This document shows, piece by piece, positions 6,988-16,099 of a DNA stretch of 45,670 bases (position 1 is the stretch's first letter; each line of letters starts with the position of its first letter). Under the pieces are notes generated by a model. The model did not search any database. It was not told where the DNA came from and worked only from the letters and a program-made list of their open reading frames with translations. Source of the stretch: UBA287 sp034190325. GTDB taxonomy: Archaea > Thermoplasmatota > UBA186 > UBA287. The translations under genes were made by a program, and so were the position numbers. The DNA is taken from positions 1-45,670 of the forward strand of contig JAXHST010000116.1 of NCBI GenBank assembly GCA_034190325.1, read 5' to 3'.

Positions 6988-9119
6988 TGAAGAAAGATAC
7001 TGGTATCCTGTTCTTACCAAAAGAGATGATAGAAGGAAAAGAGGGCATAGATCTTGAGGGTTATACCCCCATAGGCTCCTTCAAGGGTATTCAAGAGAAG
7101 GAAGGGAAGGTACACATAGAGTGCGAGAACGCTGCCATCTACATCTCTGCCATTAACGATGGAACGATAAAGGTTCAGCTAGCGCCGCATGGAAAGATAA
7201 TGGAAGAGCACTCATACGCTGTGGTGAAAGAGGATGCAAAGCCCCTGTCAATAAAAGAGAAAAAAGATGAGATAGAGCTCTCAACATCTGAGGTTAAGGT
7301 TGTTGTAAACAAAAAAACCGTTCTGTTATCATTCTATGATAAAGAGGGCACAATTCTTTGCAAAGATAGAGAACCAATGAAATGGAAAAAAGCTAAAGAA
7401 GGACACAGATGTTTATGCACCAGAGAGATGCCACTTGAAGAGCATTACTATGGCCTGGGCGAAAAATCGGGCTTTATAGACAAGCGCAGGAGCTCTTCAG
7501 TTATGTGGAACACCGATGCGTACAGCTATGATAGCAGGAGTGATCCCCTTTACGTTTCTGTTCCATTTTTTATAGGGCTCAGGGACGGAAAGGCATATGG
7601 AATATTCTTTGACAACACATACAAAAGCTATTTTGATTTCGGGGTTAAAAGAGAGGACAGCTACCTATTCGGGAGCTCTGGTGGAGAGCTCAGATACTAT
7701 TTCTTCTATGGCCCAAACATAAAGAAGGTAGTGGAAAGATACACTGAGCTAACAGGAAAACCATTCATGCCCCCACTATGGGCTTTAGGGCACCAGATCT
7801 CAAGGTATAGCTACTACCCTCAGGAAAGAGTAATAGAGGTAGCCAGGAAAATGAGGGAGCACAGAATTCCCTGCGATGCGATGTATTTAGACATTGATCA
7901 CAATGAAGGTTTCGTGCCATTCACATGGAGCAAAGATTTTCCTCAACCAGAAAGAATGGTGAAGGAGCTCAAAGCTATGGGCTTTGAGATCATACCCATA
8001 GTTGATCCCGCCTTAAAAGATGAGATTTATAAAGAAGCTTTTGATAGAGGGTATCTGTTAAAGAGAAAAGATAAAGTGTACATGGACCACATGTGGCCCG
8101 GCTTATGCGCATGGCCCGATTTCACCAGAGAAGAGGTTAGAGAGTGGTGGGGAGAGAAATACAGGACATACACAGAGCTCGGAATAGAGGGCATATGGAA
8201 TGATATGAATGAGCCAAGTGTCTTCAATGAGAGAAAGACTATGAAGGATGATGTTATCTTTGGCAACGGTTTCTCTCATCTAAAGAATCACAACGCCTAT
8301 GCGTTGCTTGAGGTCTGCGCTACATACGAGGGGTTAAAAAAGTTAGGCGTAAAAGAGCCTTTCGTGCTCTCAAGAGCAGGTTTTGCAGGTATACAGCGCT
8401 ATGCTGCCCTGTGGACAGGAGATAACACGGCAAGCTGGGAGCATCTAGCGCTTCAGATACCAATGCTTCTGAACATGGGCCTCTCTGGCTTATCTTTCAC
8501 AGGCTCGGATATTGGGGGCTTCATAGATGCTCCCTCTCCTGAGCTTCTCGTGCGCTGGTATGAAGCAAGCGCTCTTGTGCCTTTTTTCAGAAATCATACA
8601 GGAAAAGGGAACTATGATCAGGAGCCGTGGGTCTATGGAAAACATTACGAAGACATAATTAGGAAACATGTAGAGATGCGATATGAGCTTTTGCCCTATC
8701 TCTATTCCCTGGCATACGAGAGCCACACAAAGGGCTACCCTGTGATAAGACCCCTGTTCTTTGAGTTTCAGGGGGATAAGGAGACATACACAATAGATGA
8801 TGAATTCATGATTGGGCCCTTTATTCTGGTTGCTCCTATCATAAAGGAAGGAGCCAGAACCAGAGAGATCTACTTGCCTGAGGGAAAATGGTATGACTAT
8901 CATGATAAAAAGGAATATGAAGGGGGCAAAAGAATAGTTTATGAAGCGCCCCTGGATAAATTACCCATATTCGTAAAGGATGGAGCAATAATACCAAAGC
9001 AGAATGTTACACAATCAACAAAGGAAAAAGCGACAATATTTATAGAGAAATATGGAAGCGAACACGGCACCTTTACTCTATACTGGGATGGAAATGAAAG
9101 GGAATTGAATAAAGGATAA
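6987..9119 (+). CDS. Cytoplasmic GH31 alpha-glucosidase
   Basis: A 710-residue retaining glycosidase that should release glucose from the non-reducing ends of alpha-glucosides or maltooligosaccharides. Order: N-terminal beta-sandwich (about 1-230), (beta/alpha)8 barrel starting at PPLWALGHQ, nucleophile in GIWNDMNEPSVFN (Asp406), acid/base in WTGDNTASW (Asp479), then the C-terminal beta domain with IFVKDGAIIP. There is no signal peptide, so it acts in the cytoplasm on imported sugars. The ATG overlaps the upstream 92-residue gene's stop. The secreted gene at 37449 is a close paralogue, with one 120-bp stretch (7710-7829) differing at only 4 positions. GH31 members can also be alpha-xylosidases; the WNDMNEPSVF motif favours alpha-glucosidase. 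Confidence 0.92.
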   Translation: MKKDTGILFLPKEMIEGKEGIDLEGYTPIGSFKGIQEKEGKVHIECENAAIYISAINDGTIKVQLAPHGKIMEEHSYAVVKEDAKPLSIKEKKDEIELSTSEVKVVVNKKTVLLSFYDKEGTILCKDREPMKWKKAKEGHRCLCTREMPLEEHYYGLGEKSGFIDKRRSSSVMWNTDAYSYDSRSDPLYVSVPFFIGLRDGKAYGIFFDNTYKSYFDFGVKREDSYLFGSSGGELRYYFFYGPNIKKVVERYTELTGKPFMPPLWALGHQISRYSYYPQERVIEVARKMREHRIPCDAMYLDIDHNEGFVPFTWSKDFPQPERMVKELKAMGFEIIPIVDPALKDEIYKEAFDRGYLLKRKDKVYMDHMWPGLCAWPDFTREEVREWWGEKYRTYTELGIEGIWNDMNEPSVFNERKTMKDDVIFGNGFSHLKNHNAYALLEVCATYEGLKKLGVKEPFVLSRAGFAGIQRYAALWTGDNTASWEHLALQIPMLLNMGLSGLSFTGSDIGGFIDAPSPELLVRWYEASALVPFFRNHTGKGNYDQEPWVYGKHYEDIIRKHVEMRYELLPYLYSLAYESHTKGYPVIRPLFFEFQGDKETYTIDDEFMIGPFILVAPIIKEGARTREIYLPEGKWYDYHDKKEYEGGKRIVYEAPLDKLPIFVKDGAIIPKQNVTQSTKEKATIFIEKYGSEHGTFTLYWDGNERELNKG

Positions 9120-9137
9120 GGGCACTGATAAACCGTA

Positions 9138-10085
9138 CTAAAGGGGGAGATAGTTTATTGCTGCATCCTCCTTCTCTAAAAATGTTTCCAGCTCCTCTCT
9201 GCTTGGAGAGCTCTGCGCTCCCTCCCTTGTTACCTTAAGGGCCGCTGCGCCGTTGGCAAATACTGTGCAGTCCTCAAAACTCTTTCCCTCTACCATTGCT
9301 GTGGCAAAAGCTCCTGCAAATGTATCCCCTGCTCCCAGCGTGTCAACTACATTAACTCTAAAGGTGTTTACCTCAAAGCTTTTATCGCACAAAACTATGG
9401 TTTTATCGGAGCCCTGCTTTATGATCAGCACCTTATCCTTGAGAAGCCTCTCTGCTCTTTCAGCTATTTTTTCTATGGCTGCATTTCTTTCATCCTCTAT
9501 CTCCATGAGCCTTGCCATTTCTACCCTGTTGCTTATTATCACATCACAGTTCTTCAATATCGGTTCCAGCTTTGTATAGCCGAGATGGGAAGCGCTTCTA
9601 CCGGGATCGAACATAACCTTTATGCCTCTCTCTTTCGCAGATGTGCTCACGTACATGAGAGCACTCAGATTTGTACCTGTCATGTGCACAATTTTTGTGT
9701 CAAAAAAATCTGACTTTATGTCCTTGACAGATATTGGCTCATTTGCCCCGAGCATCTCCACTATCTCGGGCTCACCTTCTCTGTTTATGATCACCACGCT
9801 CACACCTGAGGGCTCATGGTAGTCTATGATTACGTTTGATGTATCAACCCTTTTTGATATGAAATTCTGAATCAGAAAGATCCCGTAATCGTCAAATCCT
9901 ATCTTTCCGCAGATTGTCACATTTTTTCCAAGGTTTGATGCACAGACGGCGCTGTTGCATGCAGAACCGCCAGCACTATACTTTATCCTTCCTTTCGTGA
10001 GGCTCATTTTATCTGGCATAGGAAAGTCATCTGTATAGCACCGTATATCATAGAGCATGTGTCCCATCATTGAGATGTCATGCAT
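9138..10085 (-). CDS. PfkB-family carbohydrate kinase
   Basis: A 315-residue ribokinase-fold kinase. The PfkB signature 1 region GGSACNSAVCASNLG appears near residue 40, and the C-terminal anion-hole/catalytic motif DTLGAGDTFAGAF contains the catalytic Asp. Family members phosphorylate ribose, fructose, nucleosides, ADP-dependent sugars and others, so the substrate cannot be set from motifs. It starts 56 bp after the GT20 gene and has its own TATA element (10106-10113), so it may be transcribed both with and apart from that gene. It converges with the alpha-glucosidase (19 bp apart). A role in sugar or nucleoside phosphorylation is all that is supported. Confidence 0.88.
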   Translation of the reverse strand: MHDISMMGHMLYDIRCYTDDFPMPDKMSLTKGRIKYSAGGSACNSAVCASNLGKNVTICGKIGFDDYGIFLIQNFISKRVDTSNVIIDYHEPSGVSVVIINREGEPEIVEMLGANEPISVKDIKSDFFDTKIVHMTGTNLSALMYVSTSAKERGIKVMFDPGRSASHLGYTKLEPILKNCDVIISNRVEMARLMEIEDERNAAIEKIAERAERLLKDKVLIIKQGSDKTIVLCDKSFEVNTFRVNVVDTLGAGDTFAGAFATAMVEGKSFEDCTVFANGAAALKVTREGAQSSPSREELETFLEKEDAAINYLPL

Positions 10086-10105
10086 ACTGCATATGCGCTT
10101 TGGGC

Positions 10106-10113
10106 TATTAATC
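10106..10113 (-). promoter_or_regulatory. TATA box for the PfkB kinase gene
   Basis: GATTAATA on the minus strand is centred about 25 bp before ATG 10085. Confidence 0.4.
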
Positions 10114-10141
10114 TTTTTAGTTTTGAAGTCTGGCTGATCTA

Positions 10142-11683
10142 TTACAGCCAGTCTCTTCCCTTCATCCTGTACAGTCTCCTATCCCGCATCGCCTTTGCGA
10201 TCGGTATAACCTCGCTCATCCCTTTGAATATATTTGATGTCCATTTGAATATGTCATTCTCTCCAACCTTTTTCTGAAGTCTCTCCATCCTTTTCTTCCT
10301 CTCTTCGAATGGCATTTCAAGAGCCTGCTTTATTGTATCAGAGAAGCTCTCTATATCATATGGGTTTATCAACAGCGCATCGTCGCCCAGTTCTTCAGCA
10401 GCTCCTGCGAATTCACTGAGTATGAGCACTCCTGGATCACTAACGTCCTGCGATGATATGAACTCTTTGCACACTATGTTGAGACCATCATTCAGTGAGC
10501 TTATAATGCAGACTTTTGCCTTTTTGTACATTGCAACAATCCTGGTGAACTCCATCTTCTCTTTCATGTACTCTACAGGCTTCCAAGTCTCTGTGCTGTA
10601 GCGCCAGTTGAGATCATCCACCAGAGAATCAAGCCTTCTGTCAAGCTCAAGGAACTCCGGCACCCTCGGGCGTTCAAGTATAACCGTCTGAACAAATGTG
10701 AATTTGCTCTGGTATTCAGGATACTTGAAGAGAAAACGATCTATGGCAGAAAATTTTTCCGGCAAGCCCTTTATGTAGTCTATCCTGTCAATACCTACAC
10801 CGATAGGGCAGTCAAACCTCTTCTCTATGACCTCCTCCTCCCTTTTTACGGTCGCACTTGTTTTAAGAGCATCTATGCTCTTATAATCTACACTTATGGG
10901 AAAAGCCCTTACAAAAGTTATTCTTCCATCCCTCGTTACAGTCATTCTGTTCCAGTCTATCTTTGAGCCCTCGATCTCATTCTCTGCGGTTAAGAGGAAA
11001 TTCCTGCAGTCCTGAGAGGTATGGAAACCTATGAGCGTATTTTCAAGCATGCTCTCCATGATCTCTCTGCGCCATGGGACTATCCTGAATACAGTGTGCG
11101 CAGGCCATGGTATGTGCCAGAAGTAAGCTAGCAGCGCCTCATCACTTTCCTTCCTTATCATGCCGGGTACAAGCGTAAGATGGAAGTCCTGAACCCACAC
11201 AAGGGGCTTTTTATCACCCAATTCAGATATCGCCGATTCCGCAAATTTTTCGTTCACTCTTTTATACAGTGTATAAAATATCGGATTGAATCTGGGCTTA
11301 ACAAAAACATTGTGGCATAGAGGCCACCACATCTGATTTGAGAAACCATTGAAGTAACCATCTATCTCTTCCTTGTTGAGAAAGACTCTTCTTAAAGTAT
11401 ACTTTGGATTGTCTGGAGGCACCATAACCTCATTGTTTTCATTCACCGCAGCTCTATCTGCATCGCCACTCCCTCTAGCAACCCACACACCACCGCATGT
11501 CTGCATCACAGGATTGAGGGCCGTGGTAAGCCCCCCAGCAGTCGTTTTGCATATTATACCCTCCCAGGTTCTTGTGTGTATATACGGCTCCCCATCGGAC
11601 ACGACTATTAGCTCATAGTTCCCCAGCCTGTTCAGTATTCTCTTTGTCTCTTCAGCATAGTCCATGGAGGGAATATCAATCAT
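10142..11683 (-). CDS. otsA: Trehalose-6-phosphate synthase family protein (GT20)
   Basis: A 513-residue GT-B fold enzyme of family GT20. It would join glucose from UDP- or other NDP-glucose to glucose-6-phosphate, making trehalose-6-phosphate, a precursor of a compatible solute. Visible family marks: LIVVSDGEP at the start, a GGLTTAL loop, the VWVQDFHLTLVPGMIR acceptor/donor segment, FWHIPWP, GVGIDRIDYIKGLPEKF with the donor-binding Arg and Lys, and SLNDGLNIVCKEF near the C-terminus. No phosphatase domain is fused and none is nearby. It lies 28 bp after the FIST gene on the same strand. GT20 also contains glucosylglycerol-phosphate synthase, so the acceptor (glucose-6-P or glycerol-3-P) is uncertain. 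Confidence 0.88.
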   Translation of the reverse strand: MIDIPSMDYAEETKRILNRLGNYELIVVSDGEPYIHTRTWEGIICKTTAGGLTTALNPVMQTCGGVWVARGSGDADRAAVNENNEVMVPPDNPKYTLRRVFLNKEEIDGYFNGFSNQMWWPLCHNVFVKPRFNPIFYTLYKRVNEKFAESAISELGDKKPLVWVQDFHLTLVPGMIRKESDEALLAYFWHIPWPAHTVFRIVPWRREIMESMLENTLIGFHTSQDCRNFLLTAENEIEGSKIDWNRMTVTRDGRITFVRAFPISVDYKSIDALKTSATVKREEEVIEKRFDCPIGVGIDRIDYIKGLPEKFSAIDRFLFKYPEYQSKFTFVQTVILERPRVPEFLELDRRLDSLVDDLNWRYSTETWKPVEYMKEKMEFTRIVAMYKKAKVCIISSLNDGLNIVCKEFISSQDVSDPGVLILSEFAGAAEELGDDALLINPYDIESFSDTIKQALEMPFEERKKRMERLQKKVGENDIFKWTSNIFKGMSEVIPIAKAMRDRRLYRMKGRDWL

Positions 11684-11711
11684 GCAATTAACCTTTTCCT
11701 ATCCATTGCGA

Positions 11712-12899
11712 TTATTTCCCTATAGCTACGGCAACAATTGTGCCGTTAAGGTGATCCATCGGTATATTCGCTGTTGAAAGATGCTCTCCCATAGTGTAGA
11801 AACCTATAAATGGTGTGCCCTTCGATGCTCTCTTTATCGCCTCAACCTCTTTTTTTGTGTTATCTTTTAAAAAGGCCTTTCTCTGCTGACAGTCAAAAAT
11901 AAGCAGCACTTCAGGATCCTCTACTTTTCTCAAAGCTTTGCTTACAGCTACTTCTGCACTTTTTATAATGCTGCTCTCTGTGCTTTTTGCTGCAAACAGG
12001 ATATTACCAACAGCCATCCTTGTCATGAATGTCATCGAACCGTCCTCATTTGCTGTGAATGGCGCCTTCATCCACTTCTTTCCTTCATTATCAAAGACCA
12101 CAAAAGGGTATTCTACCGCAGTATGGTTTATTAACCATCTTTCCTTCATCAATTCTTCAACACTAAATCCTGTGATCTCAGAGTATACCTCGACAGCCCT
12201 TTTCCTGTTTATTTCGTAAACCACTCTATCTCTGGCATCCGTCACCATATACGGCTTTTTGCTCCGTAACATGAGTCCATTTTCGCAGGCATAGCCTATG
12301 CTCTTTGTGGTAGCGACTAGGGCCAGCACCGCACCGTCTCTCATAGCTTTTCTATCACAAAAGAGGGTGCTCTTCCCTTCCTTTCCGTAAGCACTCCCTC
12401 CAAAAAGGGGGGAGAGCCTCTGTATCCTGAAGTGGATCCCTCTTATTATCTCCTCATCACAGTTTTGAAAAGGATCGGTGAATAGAAGCATATAGTAATA
12501 TGGCTTTATTATCGCTATCTTCTCGGGCATGTTGCTGACTATAGCGCTGTATCTCGCAAAGATCCTGGATAACTCTTCTCCGTTTTTCCCTATGTCGGCA
12601 ACAGCTCTATCTACAAGGAGTGCTCCACTATTTCTCGGATTTTTGCCTATCTTTACCGAAGAAAGCCCCATCAACAGTTCGTGTGAGCTTATACCATAGG
12701 CAGCAGCTGCACAGTTGTTCAGCGTGCCATACGACGAGCAGCCTATGGCCCTTGCATGACATTCGCTTCTGAAACCTTTCATAAATGAATTGAGATCCTG
12801 GTCTATATCTGCAAACAATATAGCGTAATCATAGTCCTTCAGTCCCCTTCCAAGATCTCTACCGCCCTCAAGGCCTCTCTTCTCTGTGCAGACAAGCAT
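11712..12899 (-). CDS. FIST-domain protein (FIST_N plus FIST_C)
   Basis: A 395-residue protein with the FIST N domain (about 20-200; AIGCSSYGTL near the start and the GGSAYG segment) and the FIST C domain (about 210-390; the SAEVAVSKAL helix, LLIFDCQQRK and the GFYTMGE strand). FIST domains are predicted intracellular sensors, proposed to bind small ligands such as amino acids; they often sit beside chemotaxis or GGDEF genes. No output domain is present here. It is the first gene of a FIST-GT20 transcript (28 bp gap), which suggests sensing related to compatible-solute synthesis. That link is an inference. Confidence 0.82.
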   Translation of the reverse strand: MLVCTEKRGLEGGRDLGRGLKDYDYAILFADIDQDLNSFMKGFRSECHARAIGCSSYGTLNNCAAAAYGISSHELLMGLSSVKIGKNPRNSGALLVDRAVADIGKNGEELSRIFARYSAIVSNMPEKIAIIKPYYYMLLFTDPFQNCDEEIIRGIHFRIQRLSPLFGGSAYGKEGKSTLFCDRKAMRDGAVLALVATTKSIGYACENGLMLRSKKPYMVTDARDRVVYEINRKRAVEVYSEITGFSVEELMKERWLINHTAVEYPFVVFDNEGKKWMKAPFTANEDGSMTFMTRMAVGNILFAAKSTESSIIKSAEVAVSKALRKVEDPEVLLIFDCQQRKAFLKDNTKKEVEAIKRASKGTPFIGFYTMGEHLSTANIPMDHLNGTIVAVAIGK

Positions 12900-12920
12900 T
12901 ATGCACTATATCTTTTTTCC

Positions 12921-12930
12921 TTTATATTTT
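12921..12930 (-). promoter_or_regulatory. TATA box for the FIST-GT20 operon
   Basis: AAAATATAAA on the minus strand is centred about 26 bp before ATG 12899, so the transcript is probably leaderless. Confidence 0.6.
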
Positions 12931-12987
12931 TATTTTTGTCTTCTAGGCTATGATTTAATGTCCCTCATAACCCGGATCCTAGCTTAT

Positions 12988-13845
12988 CTAAGGCAACCAC
13001 TTCTCAACAACATCTCTGTTTTCTTTAACCCATTTTTCTGCAGCCTGTTCGGGTTTGGTTTTGTTCACATTTATGTCATAGGTTACCTCCCCCAATTGAT
13101 CATCGTTCATGCAAAAGCTCTCAATGAACTCTGCAGCCTCTGAAAAATCCTCTTTAAAACCTTTTCTGCCTATTGCTCTTATGTTCTCTTCCTCACCATA
13201 AGCGTTTTCAGGATCCTCCAGAAACTTGAGATCGTATGCGAACCACATCCAGTGGGGCGTCCAGCCAGTTATCACGATCCACTCATCTCTCTGAACGGCC
13301 CTATCTAGCTCGGCCATCATTGCTGGATCACTTGAGGAGATAAGGTTCCAATCCTCCAGTTCGTATTCTGGCATAGCAGCCTCTCTTGTATGGATCATTA
13401 TCCCTGATCCAGGCTCTATTCCAACTATCCTCCCACCAAACTCTTCCTTGTGCTCTGTTAACTCATCTAGAGAGTCTATTGGAACATGAGTTGGAACAAC
13501 GAGCCCTATCCTTGCCCCTTCATACACCGATCCAAGGTCAACTACGTCCTCACCATATCTCTTCCAGTAATTCTCATGCGTATATGGCAACCATGCACAT
13601 ACTGAGAGATCGACATCCCCTTTTGCTAATCCTGTCCACATCACGGCAGCGGATACAGCTCTTGTGGTCACATCGTACCCCATCTCCTCCAGCAGGATCT
13701 TTGTGATGTGCGTCTGAGCCTCTGCTGAAGCCCATTGCACATATGCTATCTCTATTTCTCCCTTTTCCGCCGTTGCTGGTAGCACAGGCAAAAACAACAA
13801 GGCTGCCATCAGAACAAAAGCCTTTTTCTTTTCCATTCCCTTCAT
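12988..13845 (-). CDS. Glycine betaine/proline ABC transporter, substrate-binding protein (OpuAC/ProX type)
   Basis: A 285-residue OpuAC-family binding protein. A signal peptide covers about residues 1-26 (KKKAFVLMAALLFLPVLPATA) with no lipobox Cys, so anchoring must come from elsewhere or the protein is free. The mature part opens with IEIAYVQWASAEAQTH, and Trp/Tyr-rich segments (CAWLPYTHENYW, TGWTPHWMW) supply the aromatic box expected to hold a quaternary amine. It is the last gene of the importer operon: its ATG overlaps the permease stop by 2 bp, and a strong GGAGGTG motif lies 5 bp before it at 13851-13857. Glycine betaine is the likely ligand; choline or proline betaine are alternatives. 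Confidence 0.92.
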   Translation of the reverse strand: MKGMEKKKAFVLMAALLFLPVLPATAEKGEIEIAYVQWASAEAQTHITKILLEEMGYDVTTRAVSAAVMWTGLAKGDVDLSVCAWLPYTHENYWKRYGEDVVDLGSVYEGARIGLVVPTHVPIDSLDELTEHKEEFGGRIVGIEPGSGIMIHTREAAMPEYELEDWNLISSSDPAMMAELDRAVQRDEWIVITGWTPHWMWFAYDLKFLEDPENAYGEEENIRAIGRKGFKEDFSEAAEFIESFCMNDDQLGEVTYDINVNKTKPEQAAEKWVKENRDVVEKWLP

Positions 13846-14738
13846 CTTTTCACCTCCTTTTCTTTGCGCTTAAATCTTATCCTTATCTCTCTATAATTGC
13901 CCAGAGATCTGCTGGCTCTATCAAAGACTATAGCCAGGATCACTATTGCTAAGCCTCCCTCAAATCCCATCGCAATATCCAGCCTATTGACCCCCATCAG
14001 AACCACTTCACCAAGACCACCTGCGCCTATCATAGATGATATAACAACCATAGATATCGCCAGCATGATGCACTGGTTCACTCCGGCAAGAAGGCTTGGT
14101 ATGGATAGAGGCAGTTCTACTTTTGTGAGAACCTGACTTTCGTTTGCTCCAAAAGCTCTCGCAGCCTCTTTTAGCTCCTTTGGAACCTGTATTATGCCGA
14201 GATGCGTGAGTCTCACGGGTGGAGGAATAGAAAAGATTAGCGTCGCAAAAAGTCCAGGAACCTTTCCTATACCAAATAGCATGACTGCGGGAATGAGATA
14301 GACAAAAGCAGGCATGGTCTGCATGAAATCGAGAAAGGGGACGGTGATCTTTTCTACAGTGCTACTCCTTGTCATCCAGATGCCCCATGGGATGCTGAGC
14401 AAAAGTGCTATGATAACAGCTACAAATACCAGAACCATTGTCTCCACAAGCTCTCCCCATAGATCCAGATCCAGAATCAACAGAAGACCAACAAATGTTC
14501 CAAGAGCGAGCCATTTTGTTCCAACTAGCCACACCACAACCGCGATAAGGATTATGAGAGCGATGGGGGGCAAAAAAAGCAGAGCGCCCTCCAGAGTAGA
14601 GATCGTGCCATTGAATGCCCACGTTATCGCATCAAACAGTGGCATGAGCGTTCTTATGATGAAGTCCAGTGCTATCTCCACAGCTCTGCCTATCGGTAAT
14701 TTGGGCAATGCTTGCATCAGAGGTAGCATTAGATTCAT
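13842..14738 (-). CDS. Glycine betaine/proline ABC transporter, permease (ProW/OpuAB type)
   Basis: An integral membrane permease of about 298 residues. After an N-terminal helix and two membrane segments, the binding-protein-dependent transport domain spans about 95-280, with the EAA loop KELKEAARAFGANESQVLTKVELPLS that contacts the ATPase, then GAGGLGEVV. ATG 14738 is chosen because it overlaps the ATPase TGA (ATGA) and has GGAGGGAG a few bases upstream; an in-frame ATG 12 codons earlier lacks that support. It works with the neighbouring ATPase and binding protein to import a compatible solute. Confidence 0.92.
   Translation of the reverse strand: MNLMLPLMQALPKLPIGRAVEIALDFIIRTLMPLFDAITWAFNGTISTLEGALLFLPPIALIILIAVVVWLVGTKWLALGTFVGLLLILDLDLWGELVETMVLVFVAVIIALLLSIPWGIWMTRSSTVEKITVPFLDFMQTMPAFVYLIPAVMLFGIGKVPGLFATLIFSIPPPVRLTHLGIIQVPKELKEAARAFGANESQVLTKVELPLSIPSLLAGVNQCIMLAISMVVISSMIGAGGLGEVVLMGVNRLDIAMGFEGGLAIVILAIVFDRASRSLGNYREIRIRFKRKEKEVKR
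13851..13857 (-). promoter_or_regulatory. Strong Shine-Dalgarno site for the betaine-binding protein
   Basis: GGAGGTG lies 5 bp before ATG 13845 and fixes that start. Such a strong site is notable here because most first genes in this window appear leaderless. It may raise output of the binding protein over the other two subunits. Confidence 0.75.
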
Positions 14739-15916
14739 CTGCTCCCTCCAATTATCTCCATAATTCCCCTCCAACCCACTTCACCGATCAGATTCTTCTC
14801 TTCATTAATCACAGCCACTCCGATTCCGGTGTTAAGGATCTTTGAAGAGGCTTCGTCAAGTGGAGCAGAAGGTTCTAAGACCTCTGGTTTTTTCAGCATT
14901 TTTTTTATGTTTTTCTCATTCTCGTCCACAAGCCTTATAACATCTTCGAGCAGAAGCACCCCGACAAGTTTGTTGTTTTTGTTTATGACAAAGATGTAGT
15001 CCATGTCTTTTCTCTGCATCTTTTTAACCGCAGCCCATGCTGTTTCCCACTCTCCAAGAACATCTGGAGGACTGGTCATGACATCCTCTGCGCGGAGAAC
15101 GCTTGCTCTATTTAATTTATCAAGGAAGCGCTCAACGTATTCATTAGCTGGTTGGGTCACAATGTCTCTTCCATCCCCTATCTGTTCTATACGCCCATCT
15201 TTCATTATCGCTATTCTGTCCCCCAATCTGAGTCCTTCATCAAGATCATGGGTAACAAAAACTATTGTCTTTTTCATCTCAGTCTGAAGGGCGAGAAGCT
15301 CCTCCTGCATCTCGTTTCTTATCAGAGGATCAAGGGCGCTAAATGGCTCATCCATTAGCAGGATCTCAGGATCTACCGCTAAAGCTCTCGCAAGACCAAC
15401 CCTCTGCTTCATTCCTCCGCTCAGCTCTGTGGGAAATCTGTCTCTCCACCCGAGGAGGCCAACTCTTTCAAGTGCTTCTTCAGCTTTTTTGTACCTTTCA
15501 TCCTCAGGCATCCCCCTGATCTCCAGACCGAAAGCTGTATTATCAAGAACTGTTCTGTTAGGGTAAAGGGCGAAGTGCTGAAAGACCATAGCAATCTTCT
15601 CTCCTCTTATCTCCCTGAGCTGTTTTCTATCCATAACATCTATTCTTTTCCCATCAACGTACACAGATCCACTGGTTGGCTGAACTAAAAGATTGATGCA
15701 CCTTATCATTGTGGATTTCCCACTGCCTGAAAGTCCCATAAGCACAAAGGTCTCTCCCTCCTCTACTTCAAAGCTAACACCCTGAAGAGCAATGGTCTGA
15801 TCTATTCTCTTTAGTATCTCTTCTTTGCTATGGCCTTCTCTAAGCATTTTTAGAGCTAACTCTGGTTTGTCTCCGTAGATCTTGATGACATCTTTAACTT
15901 CGATTTTAACAGACAT
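14735..15916 (-). CDS. Glycine betaine/proline ABC transporter, ATP-binding protein with CBS pair (ProV/OpuAA type)
   Basis: A 393-residue ATPase. It has the ProV-specific N-terminal lead (KIYGDKPELALKML), Walker A GLSGSGKST, Q-loop VFQHFALYPNRT, signature LSGGMKQR, Walker B ILLMDEP and the H-loop THD. A tandem CBS domain occupies about 270-393 (VMTSPPDVLG, then VGVLLLEDVIRLV). In OpuA-type importers the CBS module senses ionic strength. ATG 15916 is preferred over an in-frame start nine codons earlier because GGAGG lies 4 bp before it. It is the first gene of the operon and overlaps the permease by 4 bp. Confidence 0.93.
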   Translation of the reverse strand: MSVKIEVKDVIKIYGDKPELALKMLREGHSKEEILKRIDQTIALQGVSFEVEEGETFVLMGLSGSGKSTMIRCINLLVQPTSGSVYVDGKRIDVMDRKQLREIRGEKIAMVFQHFALYPNRTVLDNTAFGLEIRGMPEDERYKKAEEALERVGLLGWRDRFPTELSGGMKQRVGLARALAVDPEILLMDEPFSALDPLIRNEMQEELLALQTEMKKTIVFVTHDLDEGLRLGDRIAIMKDGRIEQIGDGRDIVTQPANEYVERFLDKLNRASVLRAEDVMTSPPDVLGEWETAWAAVKKMQRKDMDYIFVINKNNKLVGVLLLEDVIRLVDENEKNIKKMLKKPEVLEPSAPLDEASSKILNTGIGVAVINEEKNLIGEVGWRGIMEIIGGSR

Positions 15917-15938
15917 GTTGCCTCCGGGTAAATATAAC

Positions 15939-15948
15939 AACAATTGTT
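15939..15948. promoter_or_regulatory. Perfect palindrome AACAATTGTT in the betaine operon leader
   Basis: A 10-bp perfect palindrome lies between the presumed start of transcription (about 15950) and the Shine-Dalgarno of the ATPase gene. A repressor bound here would block transcription start, so it is a plausible osmoregulatory operator. No matching site was found elsewhere by eye. Confidence 0.4.
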
Positions 15949-15971
15949 ATTGTCCCTAAGTAACTTCACGG

Positions 15972-15978
15972 TATAAAT
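15972..15978 (-). promoter_or_regulatory. TATA box for the betaine importer operon
   Basis: ATTTATA on the minus strand would place transcription start near 15950. That leaves about 34 bases of leader containing GGAGG, in contrast to the leaderless genes nearby. A second A/T-rich TATA-like run lies near 15995-16003. Confidence 0.5.
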
Positions 15979-16027
15979 CTTTTGACTCTGAAGGTTTTAT
16001 AAAATTTTTATTTTTTTATTTAACTTA

Positions 16028-16040
16028 GGGTCAATGACCC
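16028..16040. repeat. Palindrome GGGTCA-A-TGACCC
   Basis: A 13-bp palindrome with one central base, about 65 bp upstream of the betaine operon start and beyond the end of DUF72. It could be an operator or part of a transcription stop. No function is assigned. Confidence 0.35.
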
Positions 16041-16099
16041 AGCATCGTTGATGTATGATCTTATGAAGATATGAAGAAGTAGATAGTAGATGAAAGATA

